Shown here one piece after another: positions 11,690 to 25,871 of a stretch of 64,000 nt of DNA; the first letter of the stretch is position 1, and each line of letters starts with the position of its first letter. The notes under the pieces are model-generated. The model saw nothing but the letters and a program-made list of their open reading frames with translations, was not told where the DNA came from and made no database searches. Source of the stretch: Paramecium tetraurelia (Eukaryota; Ciliophora; Oligohymenophorea; Peniculida; Parameciidae); the NCBI RefSeq assembly GCF_000165425.1, contig NW_001799411.1, forward strand, positions 1 to 64,000. Direction: 5' to 3'. Both the position numbers and the translations under genes were made by a program.

Positions 11690-14130
11690 TCTAGTGTTAA
11701 CTCCAGCAGATCTGGTTCCATAAGTCATAGCTAATACACAGCTGTTTATGAGCGGGGTCTTGACTTTCTTCCTTAATGTTGTACATATGGATGTTTAAAC
11801 TGACCAAGGTTAAGATTTTCTAGAGCAAATTTGGTTTGGATGACGCGAATAGAGATCGATGGGAGGCCATTGTCGAAAAGACAATAGCCAAACTAGATCC
11901 AATGGACTCTAGACTAAGTATGATTCCAGACCATGCTTTCTACCTTTGGAGAAGAAATTAATCTATCTGAGCTTGGTCTTAGATAGCTAGACCGGACACC
12001 TATTTATATACCACATAATATTAATTTTAAGGAATAGAGAAACTCATTAGAACAAGTTTAATATGTGGCAAGGAAAACTAGAGTATTTGGGAAACATTTG
12101 TAGTACACCCTTAAATTTAAAAAGATAAATCTTCTTTTTAAAAAAAACATTCTTAATAGGAAAAAATAAATAATCCATCGTAAGTCTAATTCAAATCAGA
12201 ATTAATCAGGAATATTTTAGAATAAAAATAGATTAATCTTTAAAATATTCCTTATAGAATATAGAAGAAGAACTAGTTTTAGAATTATAGAGAGCAGGGA
12301 GGTTTATATATTCATGAAAATGGAGTGTTCCCTAGTTAGAGCCCTGTATTGTTCACACCTATCTAATTCTCTAACAATAAAAGATGCATCCACTTGATGA
12401 TGGAATGACAATCTTATACTAGTTAATATCTAGAGAAAATTTATTGATTAACTGAAAGAAACCTATGAGATAGGCATGGATTCCTAACTCATGAATCAGG
12501 TAAACTGGAGACAAAAGTTAATATAATCATTTGATCAGGATAGCAAGCATAAGACCGTGTTGAACACCTTGGAGGATATGCTAGTTAATGCTTAAGAACC
12601 TACATAATCTTTAAAATTTAAAAAATTTAGAAAGAAAATAAAACAAGAGTTGTATTTATATAAAATCACGATATGGAAACAGAATTTCCTGCTTAAAAGT
12701 AAAAATAGTAAAGATAACTCGGATTTATCAACTCTCCTGATTTTAAATAAAATTTGCTTTCTGTTTTGCCTATCACTTAGGATCCCTTGGAAGCAAATCA
12801 TAAACTAGTCGAATGATATCCATACGATGGAGATTAACAAATTAAAGGAGGACTTAAGATAGATAGAGTAGAACTCTTAGCTAACAGGGTTAGCTAATCA
12901 GGTTTATAATAAAAGAATTGAAAAAGAAATTTAAGAACTCAAATAGATTATTCTAGCTAAGGAGAATACTATCAAACTGTTAGATAGTAGAAATCAAATT
13001 AGAATTAGAAGCAACATACGTAACTATCTGTTTAGGATAGGCTAATCATTGTTGAAAGATAATACTTCTACTTACTAGATTATTTCTAAAATAAGAAGAT
13101 AAACATCAAACCTTGTAATGTATAATATTGGAGGATTAGGATTTCTAATTCTCAAAATAGTATCTTTTCCCAACCTATAAAATAGTATCAAGAAATATAA
13201 AAGGAAAGGTATAACACTTTCGTTAAGTATAATATGAAAGAATATCTGGCTAGCTTAAACTTGTAAAAAGGTAAAGTTTATTCGGTATTACAGGATATGA
13301 CTAACAAACTGCAACTGTCCTTGAAAATTACAAATAGATTCTACTGGGAATAAACATATAAAAGATTGAATATGTAAAGGTAAAGTCCTGGTGGGCATAT
13401 GTGGAGAAGGAGACCATAATGGCTTAAAACTTTCATTGAATTTGTTATTTGATCTTTTTTAATTCCCTACCATGAAGTAGCAAAAATTCTATATGCTGTT
13501 CAAGCCTCTGAACTGTAAAACTTGCAAAAAATCTATACAGAAGAGTAAAGTTCACTCCTTGCTCATGACCTATATGTAGAGTTTATATATGGGGAAAGTT
13601 TAGATATCATTGCTATGATTAATACCAGAAAACCCAAGTTAGCCTAATACATATATGATTAGTATTCTATTAGTAAGTGTTGTTGTAAATGTGGTTATTA
13701 TTCGAGCGAACCTTCAGTCAATTTGTAAGATGACTTTATACATGCCTTTATGATGGATTATGTGGATTCTTTTAAGAATGAAGAGAGGCTATTCCAATTG
13801 ATATATGATATAACAATTAAAAATTTAATTTAAATTTAAAATTATGATTTTTTTGGTCAGCATTTCCCTAGACTAAAATAATTCAAGTGAACGCTAATCA
13901 GTCTCAATTAGATAAATACCTATTTAGTCTTTGACTCTTTTTCCTACCAAAATTAGAGAATACTCTGAGCTTTAAATTCACATTAGAGCATCATCAAAGG
14001 GATCAAATAAGTCTTCAAACAATTGGAGAGATACTCAAGGTATACAGTTTTCTGAAAGTGCAAGCAATGTTTCTTTGTTGATATTCTCTAGCATCCATAA
14101 AATATTAGTTCAAAACTATAATAACTATAA
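11690..14130 (+). pseudogene. GC-richer decayed gene or foreign element, unknown
   Basis: Base composition changes here: GC is visibly higher than in flanking DNA, for example around 11,840-11,900. Protein-like frames occur on the plus strand but shift: about 11,690-11,810 (QYTAVYERGLDFLPQCC), 11,830-11,960 (LDDANRDRWEAIVEKT), 12,120-12,310, 12,850-13,230, 13,470-13,880 (ends with SKCCCKCGYYSSEPSVN, a possible zinc-binding cluster) and 13,940-14,070. Internal TGAs separate them. No reverse transcriptase, integrase or transposase motif was seen. It could be a relic of a transferred or mobile element, or a host gene with unusual codon use. Confidence 0.35.
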
Positions 14131-15118
14131 ACTCATAAATTTACAAACTTAGAAATTCGTTATGGAATTAAGAATAATCAAAAATTATATTCTTGTATCT
14201 ATAATGATATATTTTTTATTGAATAAACTATAATTGAAGTTCTTATCGCCAAAAACATAGAAATCTTAATCTAATTTTGTTGCTGGTAATTATTAAGCAC
14301 TGTTATTTTTGATTAATAAGGTCTTAAATAGAAATAGATACTATTTTGATTTAACTCTCCAATTTAAAATGCAATTTATATTATTTAATGATCTGATCTA
14401 AGAGTGGAAACAAATTACTTACAGAGCTTAAAATTACTTGGATAAAACTTCATAATTTTAAGCATTCTACTAGTCTAGATAATTTAAAAGATTTTAATAA
14501 AAAAAAAATAGTTTGATGTTTAGGTGTGATGATTGATCAAACATCTTTGGAAACACATTAACAATCATGGGAGTTACAACACTAAAAATAGTGTTAATTT
14601 TTTGGTTGATAGAAGACTGCACAACAGAAAACCTGTACAATATATTTTGTTATCAGAACCTGATATTCGAAATTCAATATCAGAGTAATTTTATTCGAAT
14701 GAACTATATAGAGATAATTTATGATTTCTTTAATATTTTTCATGAAACTTTATCTTTAAAGTTTGATTTATAGTACAGTATAAAAACTGTTTTTAACATT
14801 TATAGATTTGTTTTTTCAAATTAAATTGTTTGCTAAGTTGAGAATTAAGAATGCCTTTTTCCTATTAATGTAATTTTTAGGATATAAAATTAAAATTTAC
14901 CAAATCATAATTTATTAAAAAACTCTTTTGCATTTTCTTTAAATTTAAATAATTAATATTTTTCAATATTCCACTATCATAAAACGTAATAGATTTATTC
15001 CAACTCAAACAGTTTTTGTTTTTTTATTTTATCAATAATATTTAATTTTAGTAAACATAACACAATTAAATACAATTAAGTGATAAAATGTCATTATTTA
15101 ATCATTTGTCTTGAGATA
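14131..15118. other. Gene-poor AT-rich spacer
   Basis: About 1 kb of very AT-rich sequence with no convincing frame on either strand. An open stretch at 14,567-14,773 is short, lacks family features and is within chance expectation for a code with one stop. The spacer separates the decayed left arm from the intact genes on its right. Confidence 0.5.
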
Positions 15119-18100
15119 TCAACGCAAAACGAATAAGGTCAATACATTTATTTTCTGTTTCAAAGTAATTAAATATTGCCAAAGCCTAAAATCTTTATTA
15201 TTAAATACATCTAAGAATTAAGTAACTCCATCTAGTGACCCTAAGGTGCTAGCTGAAATAACATCATTCAAAATCTTGGTTGATTCTAATTTTGTGCCTC
15301 CTTAAACGATTTACCTTTGGTTACGTTTTCCAACAGATTGATAGATAAAATTTGCTAAATGAGTTTTTATAGATTTTATCAGATTAGAGTGAAAGTAGTC
15401 AAATGTTTTAATAAGTTGCTTTTCTTAATTAATTAAACCTTATACCAAAAATTTTATTTCTACTCTATCAAATTGCTATAAACTTATAATTTCCTAAACA
15501 CATATTAAATATTAATTATAAAGCCAACGGTTGTGAGCGCCTTAATAATAAAAAAATAATCCTTTTAATGGATGCTGTCTTAGGTCAAACCACTCTTTTA
15601 GACATGCTTCTGTATCTTCAATTAAACGTTAAGCCTAGTGTATTTAATTTAAGAATTAAAAAGCTTAACATTGAATAAGGTACATAAGAGAAACATAGGG
15701 ATGAACAAGTTTTTAATCCTTTGAACTGAGTTTAATATATCCATCAATTCCCTTTTGACAGCATTACATGATCCAGGTATTCATTAACTTTTGATTTATT
15801 CCATTTTTTGTTCCAAGAAGAATATTCAGTTGAAAATCTAAAATTTTTAACTTTTAATCAATCTCTGTAATTTCTGATATCATATTAAATTTTAGTGCAT
15901 AGTATGCAGATTACCTCATTTCCTCATTGACAATTTTTAATTTTAATATTTCTATATATTTGGAATGGTCAATAACACATTATTTAATTTGAATCTAATT
16001 ATGTTAATTTAATAATAAAGAAAAATAAGTTGCATATATCATTTGCAAGTAATTTATATGAATTTTATTCTATAACTCCAATTATAACTCGAAGAGCAAA
16101 TTAAATTTTGGTAAATCTTTTTCAATATTAATTAAGATTCTTATATGGTTTAAAATTGCTTCATTAATAAAATCCTTATTAAACAAGTGAATATAATCCA
16201 CATCATGACTCTCATTAATTAGTTAGTCATATACCTAGAACTAAAAATTTTAGAGTGTGGTGTTAATAGGATATTCTTAAACCTAAATTAAGTCTTTTAA
16301 TTTACTATTTCATTGTTGGCAATTGAAATAATTGTTCTTTATTACTTTAAACAAGCATCAATATATGATAACGTTTTATTAGAATACTTTAAAGCATTTT
16401 CGTAATCAATTAAATTAAGATGGAATCTACATTTTAGTTGCGAGAGAAGAGCGTACATAAGAGTAGTTTCCTTATATTCACCTAATCTTGTTCTAACTAT
16501 TAAAATTTATGTTACATATATTATTTTTTTGGTTCAATATTTCCCATCATTGCATTGACAACATCTAATAAGGATTCAAATAGATGCATCAATCTAATAA
16601 GTTGTGTTTAATTTTATAGGATGCTCAAAGTTTCGACCAATATTTCAGAAATTAAATGGTAATCTTAATTAATCATTAGATTAAATAGCAAATATTAACA
16701 ATTGAACTTAATATCTTCAAAATATAAAAAATTAGGAGTATATTCATACAAATACTTTGAAGGGAGTGGTAGGCAATTGCTTTTATTTTTATATACATTC
16801 TCTAAAATCTGAAGGTCTTAATCAAAGCCACTATGAATTTTGTGAAATATAAATGCTTAGGAATTAAGTAATCTTTATGAGAATTAGTAAATTAAATCAA
16901 ACATATCAAATTACTAAAAATACATATATGAATGAAGCAAGGCCAAAACTATGATTGAGCATTCGAAATCTCGGTTAAGATACTCTCTTATCTGCATATA
17001 TGATTATTTTAAGTTTGAATGAGATATGATGCTACAATTAAGGAATTGACAGAATAATTAATATTACTGATATTGTGATAAACTAATATCAATTTGAAGT
17101 TCTTAGATCTATTAATTATTTATTTATATGCATTTTAAAGATTAACAGTAAAATTTTGGATTTGTTGATAATTAATTTATCTAATTAATTGCATTTTCCA
17201 ACTATTTAGTTTTTTGTTAATTCAAATTTTCAATAAGTTTTGGGGAATAAGCAAAACAGATTGAAAGATAGTAGAATATCTATAACTCATTCAGGTTTTG
17301 ATGGAAAAACCAAGAATCATTTTGAGGTTAAAATTATGAATGGAAGTCCTATAATAATTTAATAAATGAAAATTATTTCATCAAATGAATATTCTATTTA
17401 CTGAGCTAACATTTAATATTATGAGGCGTTGGTTAAAAGTCATCAAGATGTAAAATTTACTAAATAGATTTAATTTAGCAAAGTCTTTGAAAAGAGTTTA
17501 TATAAACTTAGTCACATTGAGCTAGTAATATTCTTCTGTTCTCTAAAGTAGGATTTAAATTTGAAATTGCAATTATTTACAATTTCATAAAATCATCATC
17601 CTCTGATTCAATTAAGTTAATTAATTTTTTTCTATTTATTTCATTCCATTTCATTTCTGTAATTTTTAAGTATTTTCCAACCTCACAATTCTCTGTCGTA
17701 TATGTTGTAAATAAAGATTGTTTATCCTTGCTCAATAAAATTAATTAATTTTTATAAAAATTAAATAAATCTTCGTTTGCTCCCTCTAATGCTATGAATT
17801 CTTTATAATGATTTTATTCCTATTCATTTTTTGAATCAAAATGAATTATTAATTGTAAAAATTTATAATAGAGTAGTTAAGAATAGTAGAGCTAATTCTC
17901 ATCGGTTAGTAATTAATTTAGAGACTCCTAACCATAATTCTCTAATATTTCATCATCTAAAGGAGATGTTTATTCAAAGTTTATCAAAGCTGTACTGCAA
18001 TCTAAAGGTATGTCTAATAATAAAGGTCTTGGTTCAGGAAAAACTATAGTTTGTTAATTTTAGATTATTTCTTAGAATTGAATATCAGCAAGTTTATAAT

Positions 18101-21100
18101 TTTAATGAAAGTATGTTTAAATCGCCCTTAGTACTTAAAATTAGTTTAAGTATCTCTATATTTGGGTTTAGTATTAAATAATTATTTAAATATAATCTTT
18201 ATTTTTTCTTAAAGTATTTATTAAATTTAATCTATCAAAAGAACTTATTGATGATGCCTAATTGTTGTTTTATTTTATTTTTCTTTTTAATATGATACTT
18301 TATTCTATGTCTGATAGATTTTCTAATTTGATATTCAAGTTTAATTATCGAAATATGATTCTGAGTTGAATTATACATCGTTTTAATGCCTCTATCAACT
18401 TACAATTCTCTAAATCTATCTCCTGTCTTAAAGCAAACAAGGTAGAAATCTTAAAATAATATATTAATAATATATCTAGAATTTTCTTAATTTCATTTGA
18501 TTTTAAAAGGTAAGAATGCAGATTCTTTGAAAAATAATTGATAAAGCTGAGAAGTAGATTAGAGTCATTTTAAAATAAATTAATTTTCATATAATTCTCA
18601 ACCTCCTATATAAGATTTAATGCTGTTTTAAATTGTTTAATTCTAAAATGAAAATTTATTTAATGTTTCATTAATTCCATATATTATTGATAAGTAACTT
18701 CCTTTTTTGTTTAAGTCTTATATTTCTAGTCAAGAAGAGATTATGGGTCAAAATTAATTACTTTTTCTATCAAACTGTAATAGTCTAGTTCCACAAAACG
18801 TTATTAAACAGAAATCATCTCTATTATTTAGGTAGGAGATTTTTGTTATAGCAATATTTCTGATAACAAGTACTACAATGGATTTTCCATAGTATTTATA
18901 GCATTTTATAAATCTTCAATAGGTTTGAGTAATATCATTTCAGCTATCATTTAAACTAATTACTAGATAGGGTTTGTTTCCTAATTAACTGAATTAAGCA
19001 CCATATATTCATTCTAAACTAAAATGTAATTATAAATAGAAATATTTGCTATTTTATGCTTTTATAATAAAATTAAATTTGAATACAAAAACTACATTAA
19101 TTCTTCTACAGTGTAATAAAGTGAGTTCTTTCTTCTAAAAGAAATTACTTAATATAAGCTTTTAGAATTTGAACAAGAGTATAAGGAAACACAATATCCT
19201 TTTATTAAGAAATCATCTATTTAGTCAACAATATTTAATAATCTAATATAATTCTTACTTTATCCTAAAAATATACCATGACCACCATTGTAAAACTTTT
19301 AAAATTATAAAGTTTAACTATGTCGAACTTGGAAAAATTGCATTAAATATTCTTTTTCATCAATTTATACTTACCATAAAATATCATGAATATGCTTTTA
19401 AATTTTAATATTTGGGATCTGATTAATTTCATCTATAAAATATTATAATGAATATTCTTCCAATTTTGTATTATATTGTTCAAATATATAGGTATCTTTA
19501 GATTTATCAATTATATTTTTATAGATATCTGATTTTAGACTTTAAAGGTGATAAATTTTATTATTTAATCTTCCATTTGTAGATTGAAATATGTAAGATG
19601 ATTTTTGCCTAAATAAATATTAATAATTGTTACTCATATTCTAATTAATCAAATAAATCAATAAACATATCTAATGTATATTAATTGATAGATGAGTATT
19701 AGACCAAAGCGCCAAACTTTTTATGAATATCTGATTCAAATTGAACTGAACTCAGTTTTTTCTTAGCCTCATATTACAAAATTGCAATTTAGAGTGATGA
19801 TTGCCTAATAGTTTATTTACGAAATCCTTTAAAAAATAGGCATCTATAACGAAAAATTTGAACTTTCCGACAATTTAACCAAGATTTCTTAGTTATGAAA
19901 TTTGCTTTTTTTTAAAGGATTGCAGCTTATTCATTTTTTTCATCTTATGTTAGTTCAGTTCCAAATTATTTAAGTTATTACTTAAATTTAATATATGCCT
20001 TATCTGTGTAAAATTCAAATTAAGTTTCATAACTTTATTTTAAAATTTTATATCTTTTGTAGTCTAAATTATGTAGGATTTTCAACTTTCTTTGAATAAA
20101 GGATTGGCTCAAATGAATTCTAAAGTCACTCCACAACATAGTATAATTTGATAAAAGATTCAACCGAAATAAAAATCTCCAAATTTTTGTCCTATCCTAT
20201 ATTAATTTCTTTTCATCTTATCTAATGGACGAGACTTGGAAAGCCCAAGTACATATCCTTTTTGAAAAATAATCGCGTAAAAATTAATAATCTAAAGTCT
20301 TAACATTTTTTATTTTTTTTCCCCATTCATTTAACTTAGTTTATTATCTTTTCATCAATAGCGCATCTGATTTTTATTCTTCCTTTTTTTAAAATAGTGC
20401 AGATCCACTCTAGCAATCAATAGTTTCTTAAAATATTTTTAAACCTGTATTAGATGTGAACAACTACTTCTAAGAGTCGTTGTTTTAGGGAAATTCAATT
20501 AATTTCAATTATAACTACTCCTCTTCAGCCACAAGTCTTTTTGATATACTTCCTATATTTTTAGAATAGAAATATGAGATATCTTCATCTGAACTTATGG
20601 TTTCAAAATTATGAGTGAAATTAATCTCCTTAGCAGCAAATATTTTAAAAATCGGGCTTCTTTATAATTATTCTTTATCTTATTTCTCTTTCCTACTCTT
20701 ATTCATTAAAATTTGAATGTTGCTCTTGTAAATATATTTCCCTCTTTGAATAATTTATTGCATTATTCTAGGGGTATTACCAAAGATACCCAATGTTATG
20801 CATTTAATTAAAAAGTGATAAAAAAGCAAAGATAAAAATAATAGAATTATATCATCCAACAATCTACTCTTATAATATATGCTAGTAATTCCTGAATTAC
20901 TTAAGATAGCAACCAAATTTATTAATTAATTTAGGTCATCCCATACACCTAAAGAACCTTCATTTTTAGGCCAAGGTCTTTATAATTAATAGCATAACCT
21001 AAGTTTTAAAATCTATACTTATAATATCATCCATATCCAAAAGAATGTTACGCTAAGAGGAAATACACAACCAAATAGATTTATAAGAGTTGAGAATAGG

Positions 21101-24100
21101 AAAAATTCCATATATTCATCAACGATGCCATCCTTTTCTGAAGATCTCCAAAATGGGACTTTAGAATTTTAGTCCTAGATTAGTTAAAGCAAACTATCAG
21201 TATTTTAGATTTATTAATTTATATGAAATTATTCTTTTACTTTAAAATATAACCTAAAATACTTTATGAATTGTAAAGTAAATATCCAGAAGATGGTTGT
21301 TGCAAAAAAATATTATATTTCATTCTTACAACTCTCTTCCCAACAATACAAATAAAAGGGAGAATTCAGAAATTATATCACTAATAAAGGAAATAGTCCT
21401 GAAAGACTATATAAAGTGTATTTTTTTATTGTGTAGCTAGTTTCATATTAATTTGAAATCTGTAAATTCTCAAAATCTGTCAAAAATGTGGCAATTTATT
21501 CATAATATTATTCAATTAGTTTCTGGATTCCAAAATTTAATGAGGAGGATATTATAATTTCAAGGTTATAAAATTTATTATTGAACTCATTAAATTTTGC
21601 TTTCAGGAATAAATTAAAAAAATAAATACCAATTATTACCCCAAAATCTGAACCTATCAAAAGAATCAAAATAAAAATGGAGATAATAAGTTTCGAGATA
21701 ATTTACGCTTGGGATGATCCTAATGAATTTAATTCATCATTTTCAACAGAACGAATGTATTAACCTTTAAATGACATAAGAATTAACTTCTCTTATGCTC
21801 TTTTATTAAATCCTTATCTTATATTGAATTTGATTTAAGTTGTCTTCCAATAATCAGTTACAAATGAGTTCCATAACACAACTAATAATGAGAATATTGA
21901 AATAATTGCTGTATAAGTTTATTTGTCTAATTCCTTTGAAGTTATCATGGCAATCGTAAATAGAAATCCTAAAATGGATAATACAGAATAGCATAAGATA
22001 TGATGGGTAGTAAATTCTAGAAACAATCCAATTTTTTCTCCGAAGTAAGAGCAAATTCTTTCTTTTGGCAATACCCATGGTTCCTTATAATTAAATTCCC
22101 AATCACTAACTAAATCAAAAGTCCTCTTCTTATAAAATTTATTCTGTTCACTTACAGCATTTTGAATATTTTTACACCAGCCATATAATTCATAGAAGTC
22201 ATGTAAGCAGAAAATTTTATTAACTAGTTTTAATTTTACTAGGGTATCCAAACTAACACATGATTAGAGGACTGAATATGCTAATTTCAATCTTTCATTA
22301 CTTGGAAATAAAGTAATATGATTTTTTTCATTTTTGATATATCTACACCATCTTAATTAATATCTTTCAATATTCTTAGTTGAAGAGTCCTTTTTATTTA
22401 TTTAAAATGGAACATATAAATCAAATGGTGTTATATTATACCTCTCCCAAACTGTTTTTAACTGATGGTTTGTACAATTTGCTACTTTTAAAGATTCATT
22501 AAAAATTGTTAAATAATTATGGGCTAATTATTGCTGCAAGTATAATTTTATTTTTTTTATTTATGGTAATTTAGATGATATTACTAAACTATTTGATTGA
22601 ATAATGAGTTATTATACTTCTTCATTTAAATCTCGATAATGTTTTTATTCTTCTTCATTAAATTCATCAAAATTTTTATGCTTTGAATGAGTTCTTATAG
22701 CAACAAGTTGTTCAACTGTTTTTTATTTGTCAATTATCAAAGCAATATCACTTTTAAGTTAAAATTCTTTTCTGCAAAGATTGATATGATTATTTAAATG
22801 AACTAGATATTTGTAATATGCTGTCCATTCTTCATCACTTGGCCCATCTTAATCTCCATGAATATCTGATTTTCCATATTAAAATAATTCTATATTTATT
22901 CCAGTCTGCCCAACTTCTCTTGCAACCTTCTTAAAATTAATCTATTATATTTGTTCAGTAATTAAGGGTCGCAAATATTTCAGATAAGGAGATATTTGAT
23001 AATCTTGAGGTCTCCATAATCTTCCATTTAACCTTAAAGGACGATATTATCTATCAACAGGCTCTAGGGATAGTAAATCAGTAAAGCAATAGCTGATTTT
23101 TTTTGGTAATTAGCAATTTTCAGCAGCTGTTTCAAGCATTTTCTCTGACATATACAATAGCAGAAATATTTTTTCCCCATCTTATGATATTTTCTATTGC
23201 ACTTAAAATCCTCTTCTTGTAAATTATACAATTAGTATATTTCTGATTAATGTCAAAATATCAGATGTTACTTTTTGAGTTCTATGCCAAAATTTACCAG
23301 ATTATCTAAGATATTCTCCTTAACTATATGCTTTTTTTTGTATATATTATAGCTTTTGATAATCCACTTAAAAATATTCACTAATGTTATTAATGTTCCC
23401 TAAATTAGCCATAATGTTTCCCATTAATTACTGTCTAAATTATGTCACTAATTTTTATATTATGTTATTTTGCTCTTCCTTTTGATAATCTTATGTCTAA
23501 AATTTATTTTAGAAATTGTTTTCCATTAAGTATGAAGATTTAGGACTTTGTTCAGAGTTATGAAACAAATCCTATGCTGAACCTAATTAGTAAAGAGCAT
23601 TTCTTTATTCATTTGTTTGTGTTTCAAGTCTTCTAGTTCGAATATCATAGACTGAATAAGATTTATGATCTAATAATTATAGGAACACATATTCTATTGC
23701 TTTTAAAAATAGCTTTTCTTTATTTGATTATTCATCTATTGACAATGATTATATGATTTACTCAAAGATTTCTAATTGATTAAGTTAAAATTCATAATCA
23801 TCCTAAACAAAATCAGGGTTATAAAGACTTCATTATAATTTAATATTAGTTACCTAATGATTGCTTCTGGTTATTCTAAATCTAATGTATTATTATTATC
23901 AGAGCAATCAAAATTTTAATAGCCATTTAATCGCTCTTCTTCTTCCAATCCTATTTCTTATCCGATAAGCAATTTCAGATATGTCTCAAAAATTTGAATA
24001 TAAGTCTCGACCTGGTCTAACTTTTTTGTTTTCTTATTTCTAGTAGTTGGTTCAGACGATTATGATTAATAAATGTTATTGGATGGTTTTGAATCATTAG

Positions 24101-24137
24101 TCTGAATAAAATTATATTAGCTTTTTCTACTACTCAT
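15119..24137 (-). CDS. Anoctamin (TMEM16) with very long in-frame C-terminal extension
   Basis: Start ATG is at 24137 (MSSRKSQYNF). Splicing 23828-23853, 19609-19633, 16493-16515 and 16283-16305 leaves 8922 nt, 2973 codons ending in TGA at 15121-15119. After a long polar N-terminus come hallmarks of the anoctamin family, which are Ca2+-activated channels or lipid scramblases: RICSYFGEKIGLFLEF at the first membrane span, the QIATFLTDFENLQ loop, TIKKYTLYSLSGLFP, and DEYMEFFLFSTLINLFG with FPLSVTFFW near the calcium-site helices. An LRLCYQLQRPWPKNEGSLG segment precedes the last spans. The ten-span core ends near 20,750. With no TGA, the frame continues about 1,800 codons: a basic helical stretch, a degenerate kinase-like segment (HKIANISIYNYIL where HRDIKPxN is expected, no DFG) and alpha-helical repeats resembling TPRs (IDYENALKYSNKTLSYI). 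Anoctamin identity is firm. The kinase-like and TPR calls are inference, and a missed gene boundary cannot be excluded. Confidence 0.8.
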
Positions 24138-24690
24138 TAATTAAAATATAAAATCAATAATTACTTCTAATCCTTCGTATACTATTTTATAGATTTTAAT
24201 TTTGTCAATATCTAATGATTTAATAATAAATAATAGAAGTTTCTTCTGATATCCATCAATATCAATATCCAAACATGTATTATATTTTAAACAAAAAATG
24301 AAACATTACGAATTTATTGAACGGATAACAAGCAGAAATGAACTACTAAGCCTCTAATTTTATAAAAATGTTATTTTTACGCACTAAATATATATTAGTT
24401 CTTTCTTATCTATCATATCAAAAGTTATTGAAAAGAAAGTTATACTCATGCAGAATTTCTATTTCAAGGGATAAATTTGATAGTAAAACTCGAGAATATA
24501 GTTTTATTTTTGTATTTATTAAAGATTGTGCTAATCAAAATAATACAACCATTATTTAGTTTGCTATTTATAGTAGATAATACTTTAGATTTGAATATAT
24601 GAATAATAAAATAGATATATAATCATATATCAAACTTACAGTTTATTGATTTTGATTTTATTAATAATATATTTTTTATTAAAAATACTC
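24138..24690. other. Spacer with an undecided open frame
   Basis: Between the anoctamin start and the uL13m stop. A plus-strand frame from ATG 24368 to TGA at about 24649 is open for 93 codons in the ciliate code but resembles no family. It may be chance. The spacer probably holds the anoctamin promoter. Confidence 0.3.
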
Positions 24691-25835
24691 TCAGAATTTA
24701 GTTGTCTCATCATCTAATTCTGGATCGTCATCCAATGGCTTAATTTTCTAGAGTCCCAATCTATTTAATTATTTCTCTGATTTAACGACATAACTCTTAG
24801 TGAAATCGGCTTTTTCAATTGTATTTCTATAAGGAATGGGCATATATTTTCTGTATCTCTACATCAATCGCTTTCTTCTTCTATTTAATTTATCATATTC
24901 ATGCTAAGTCATATTAAGTTTAATTTTTTAAGGCCTTTCAACAAATGGTGTGAATATTAAATCGTTATCCAATTCACTTGGATCCATGATCTGTTATTTA
25001 ATATCTCCAAGATCCTATTTAACTATGAATAAACTAATAGTGTACTCTATTCTTAAGAAACAGGTTTGCTGGCAAAAAGAAGAGTTCTATCATCGCCTTC
25101 TTTCATGTCTTACAAGATGCTTCCTCTGTATTCAAAATCTGTATGGTGAGGTAAGATTTAGGGTAAAATATCATCGAAAGTATGGAATCTGCCTCTGAAT
25201 AAATGAATATGATCAAGTTTGTCCATTCTATACACAGTATTTGGTAACATTTTGGAAACAGTCCAAGCAACCTAGTTTGAAAGAGTAAATTACTAATTAT
25301 TCCGGTTTTTGGAGGATTAGATCTCTGAATTTTATTTATTTTAAATTTCCAATATAACCCGTATGGTAAGTAAGTACTTTATAATTGATTTTTTTGCCTG
25401 TTAAATACATGTTACAGCCATTAACAATAATAAATTTATCTGTAACTTTCCCAGGTTCATTATTTCGGAATGTTGGCTTATGTTTTCCGCTCAGATGGTA
25501 GGCAATTTTTGAACACATCTTACCATATGGGAATCTTGATGCATCAAATAAGTGATAAGTAATTCCCCCTTTATGAACAGCAACATAAGTAGTGCCTGGG
25601 TAGAAATTTTTAGTATGTCTTTCATCTATTTGATGTGAAATAGGTTGTTACCTAAAGCTTGTCTGAATTCATATTCACGGGGCTTCACAAGTTCATACTT
25701 CTCGTATGGGTCTTTAGGATCAAGCTTGGGTCTTTTGGGCATTGGAATGTCCTTTACATAAGGCTATTCTTTATGCTTGAATTTGGGGATGGCTAATGAA
25801 AATCTAGCCACTAGACACCTCTAAAATAATTACAT
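24691..25835 (-). CDS. MRPL13: Mitochondrial ribosomal protein uL13m
   Basis: ATG at 25835 gives an N-terminus rich in Arg and hydrophobics with no acidic residue (MQLFQRCLVARFSLAIP), as expected for mitochondrial import. After removing a 26-nt intron near 25,650 the protein carries the L13 core: FDASRFPYGKMCSKIAYHL, then SGKHKPTFRNNEPGKVTDKF, IIVNGCNMYLTGKKINYK and YHTGYIGNLK. These match the bacterial RplM pattern of dimer-like strand, GKHKP, IIVNA and TGxK, then the YHHTGYPG loop. A second intron of about 22 nt near 25,260-25,285 leads into VSKMLPNT, the counterpart of the AVxxMLPKN motif. A long polar C-terminal extension ends at TGA 24693-24691. The protein belongs to the mitochondrial large ribosomal subunit. 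Exact intron edges are less certain than identity. Confidence 0.85.
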
Positions 25836-25871
25836 AAATAATAATTAATGTATTAAGCATAATTACATGGC

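Noticed and set aside
11690-14130. LINE or transposase gene
   Set aside because: No reverse transcriptase YADD-type motif, endonuclease signature or DDE pattern was seen in any frame I read.
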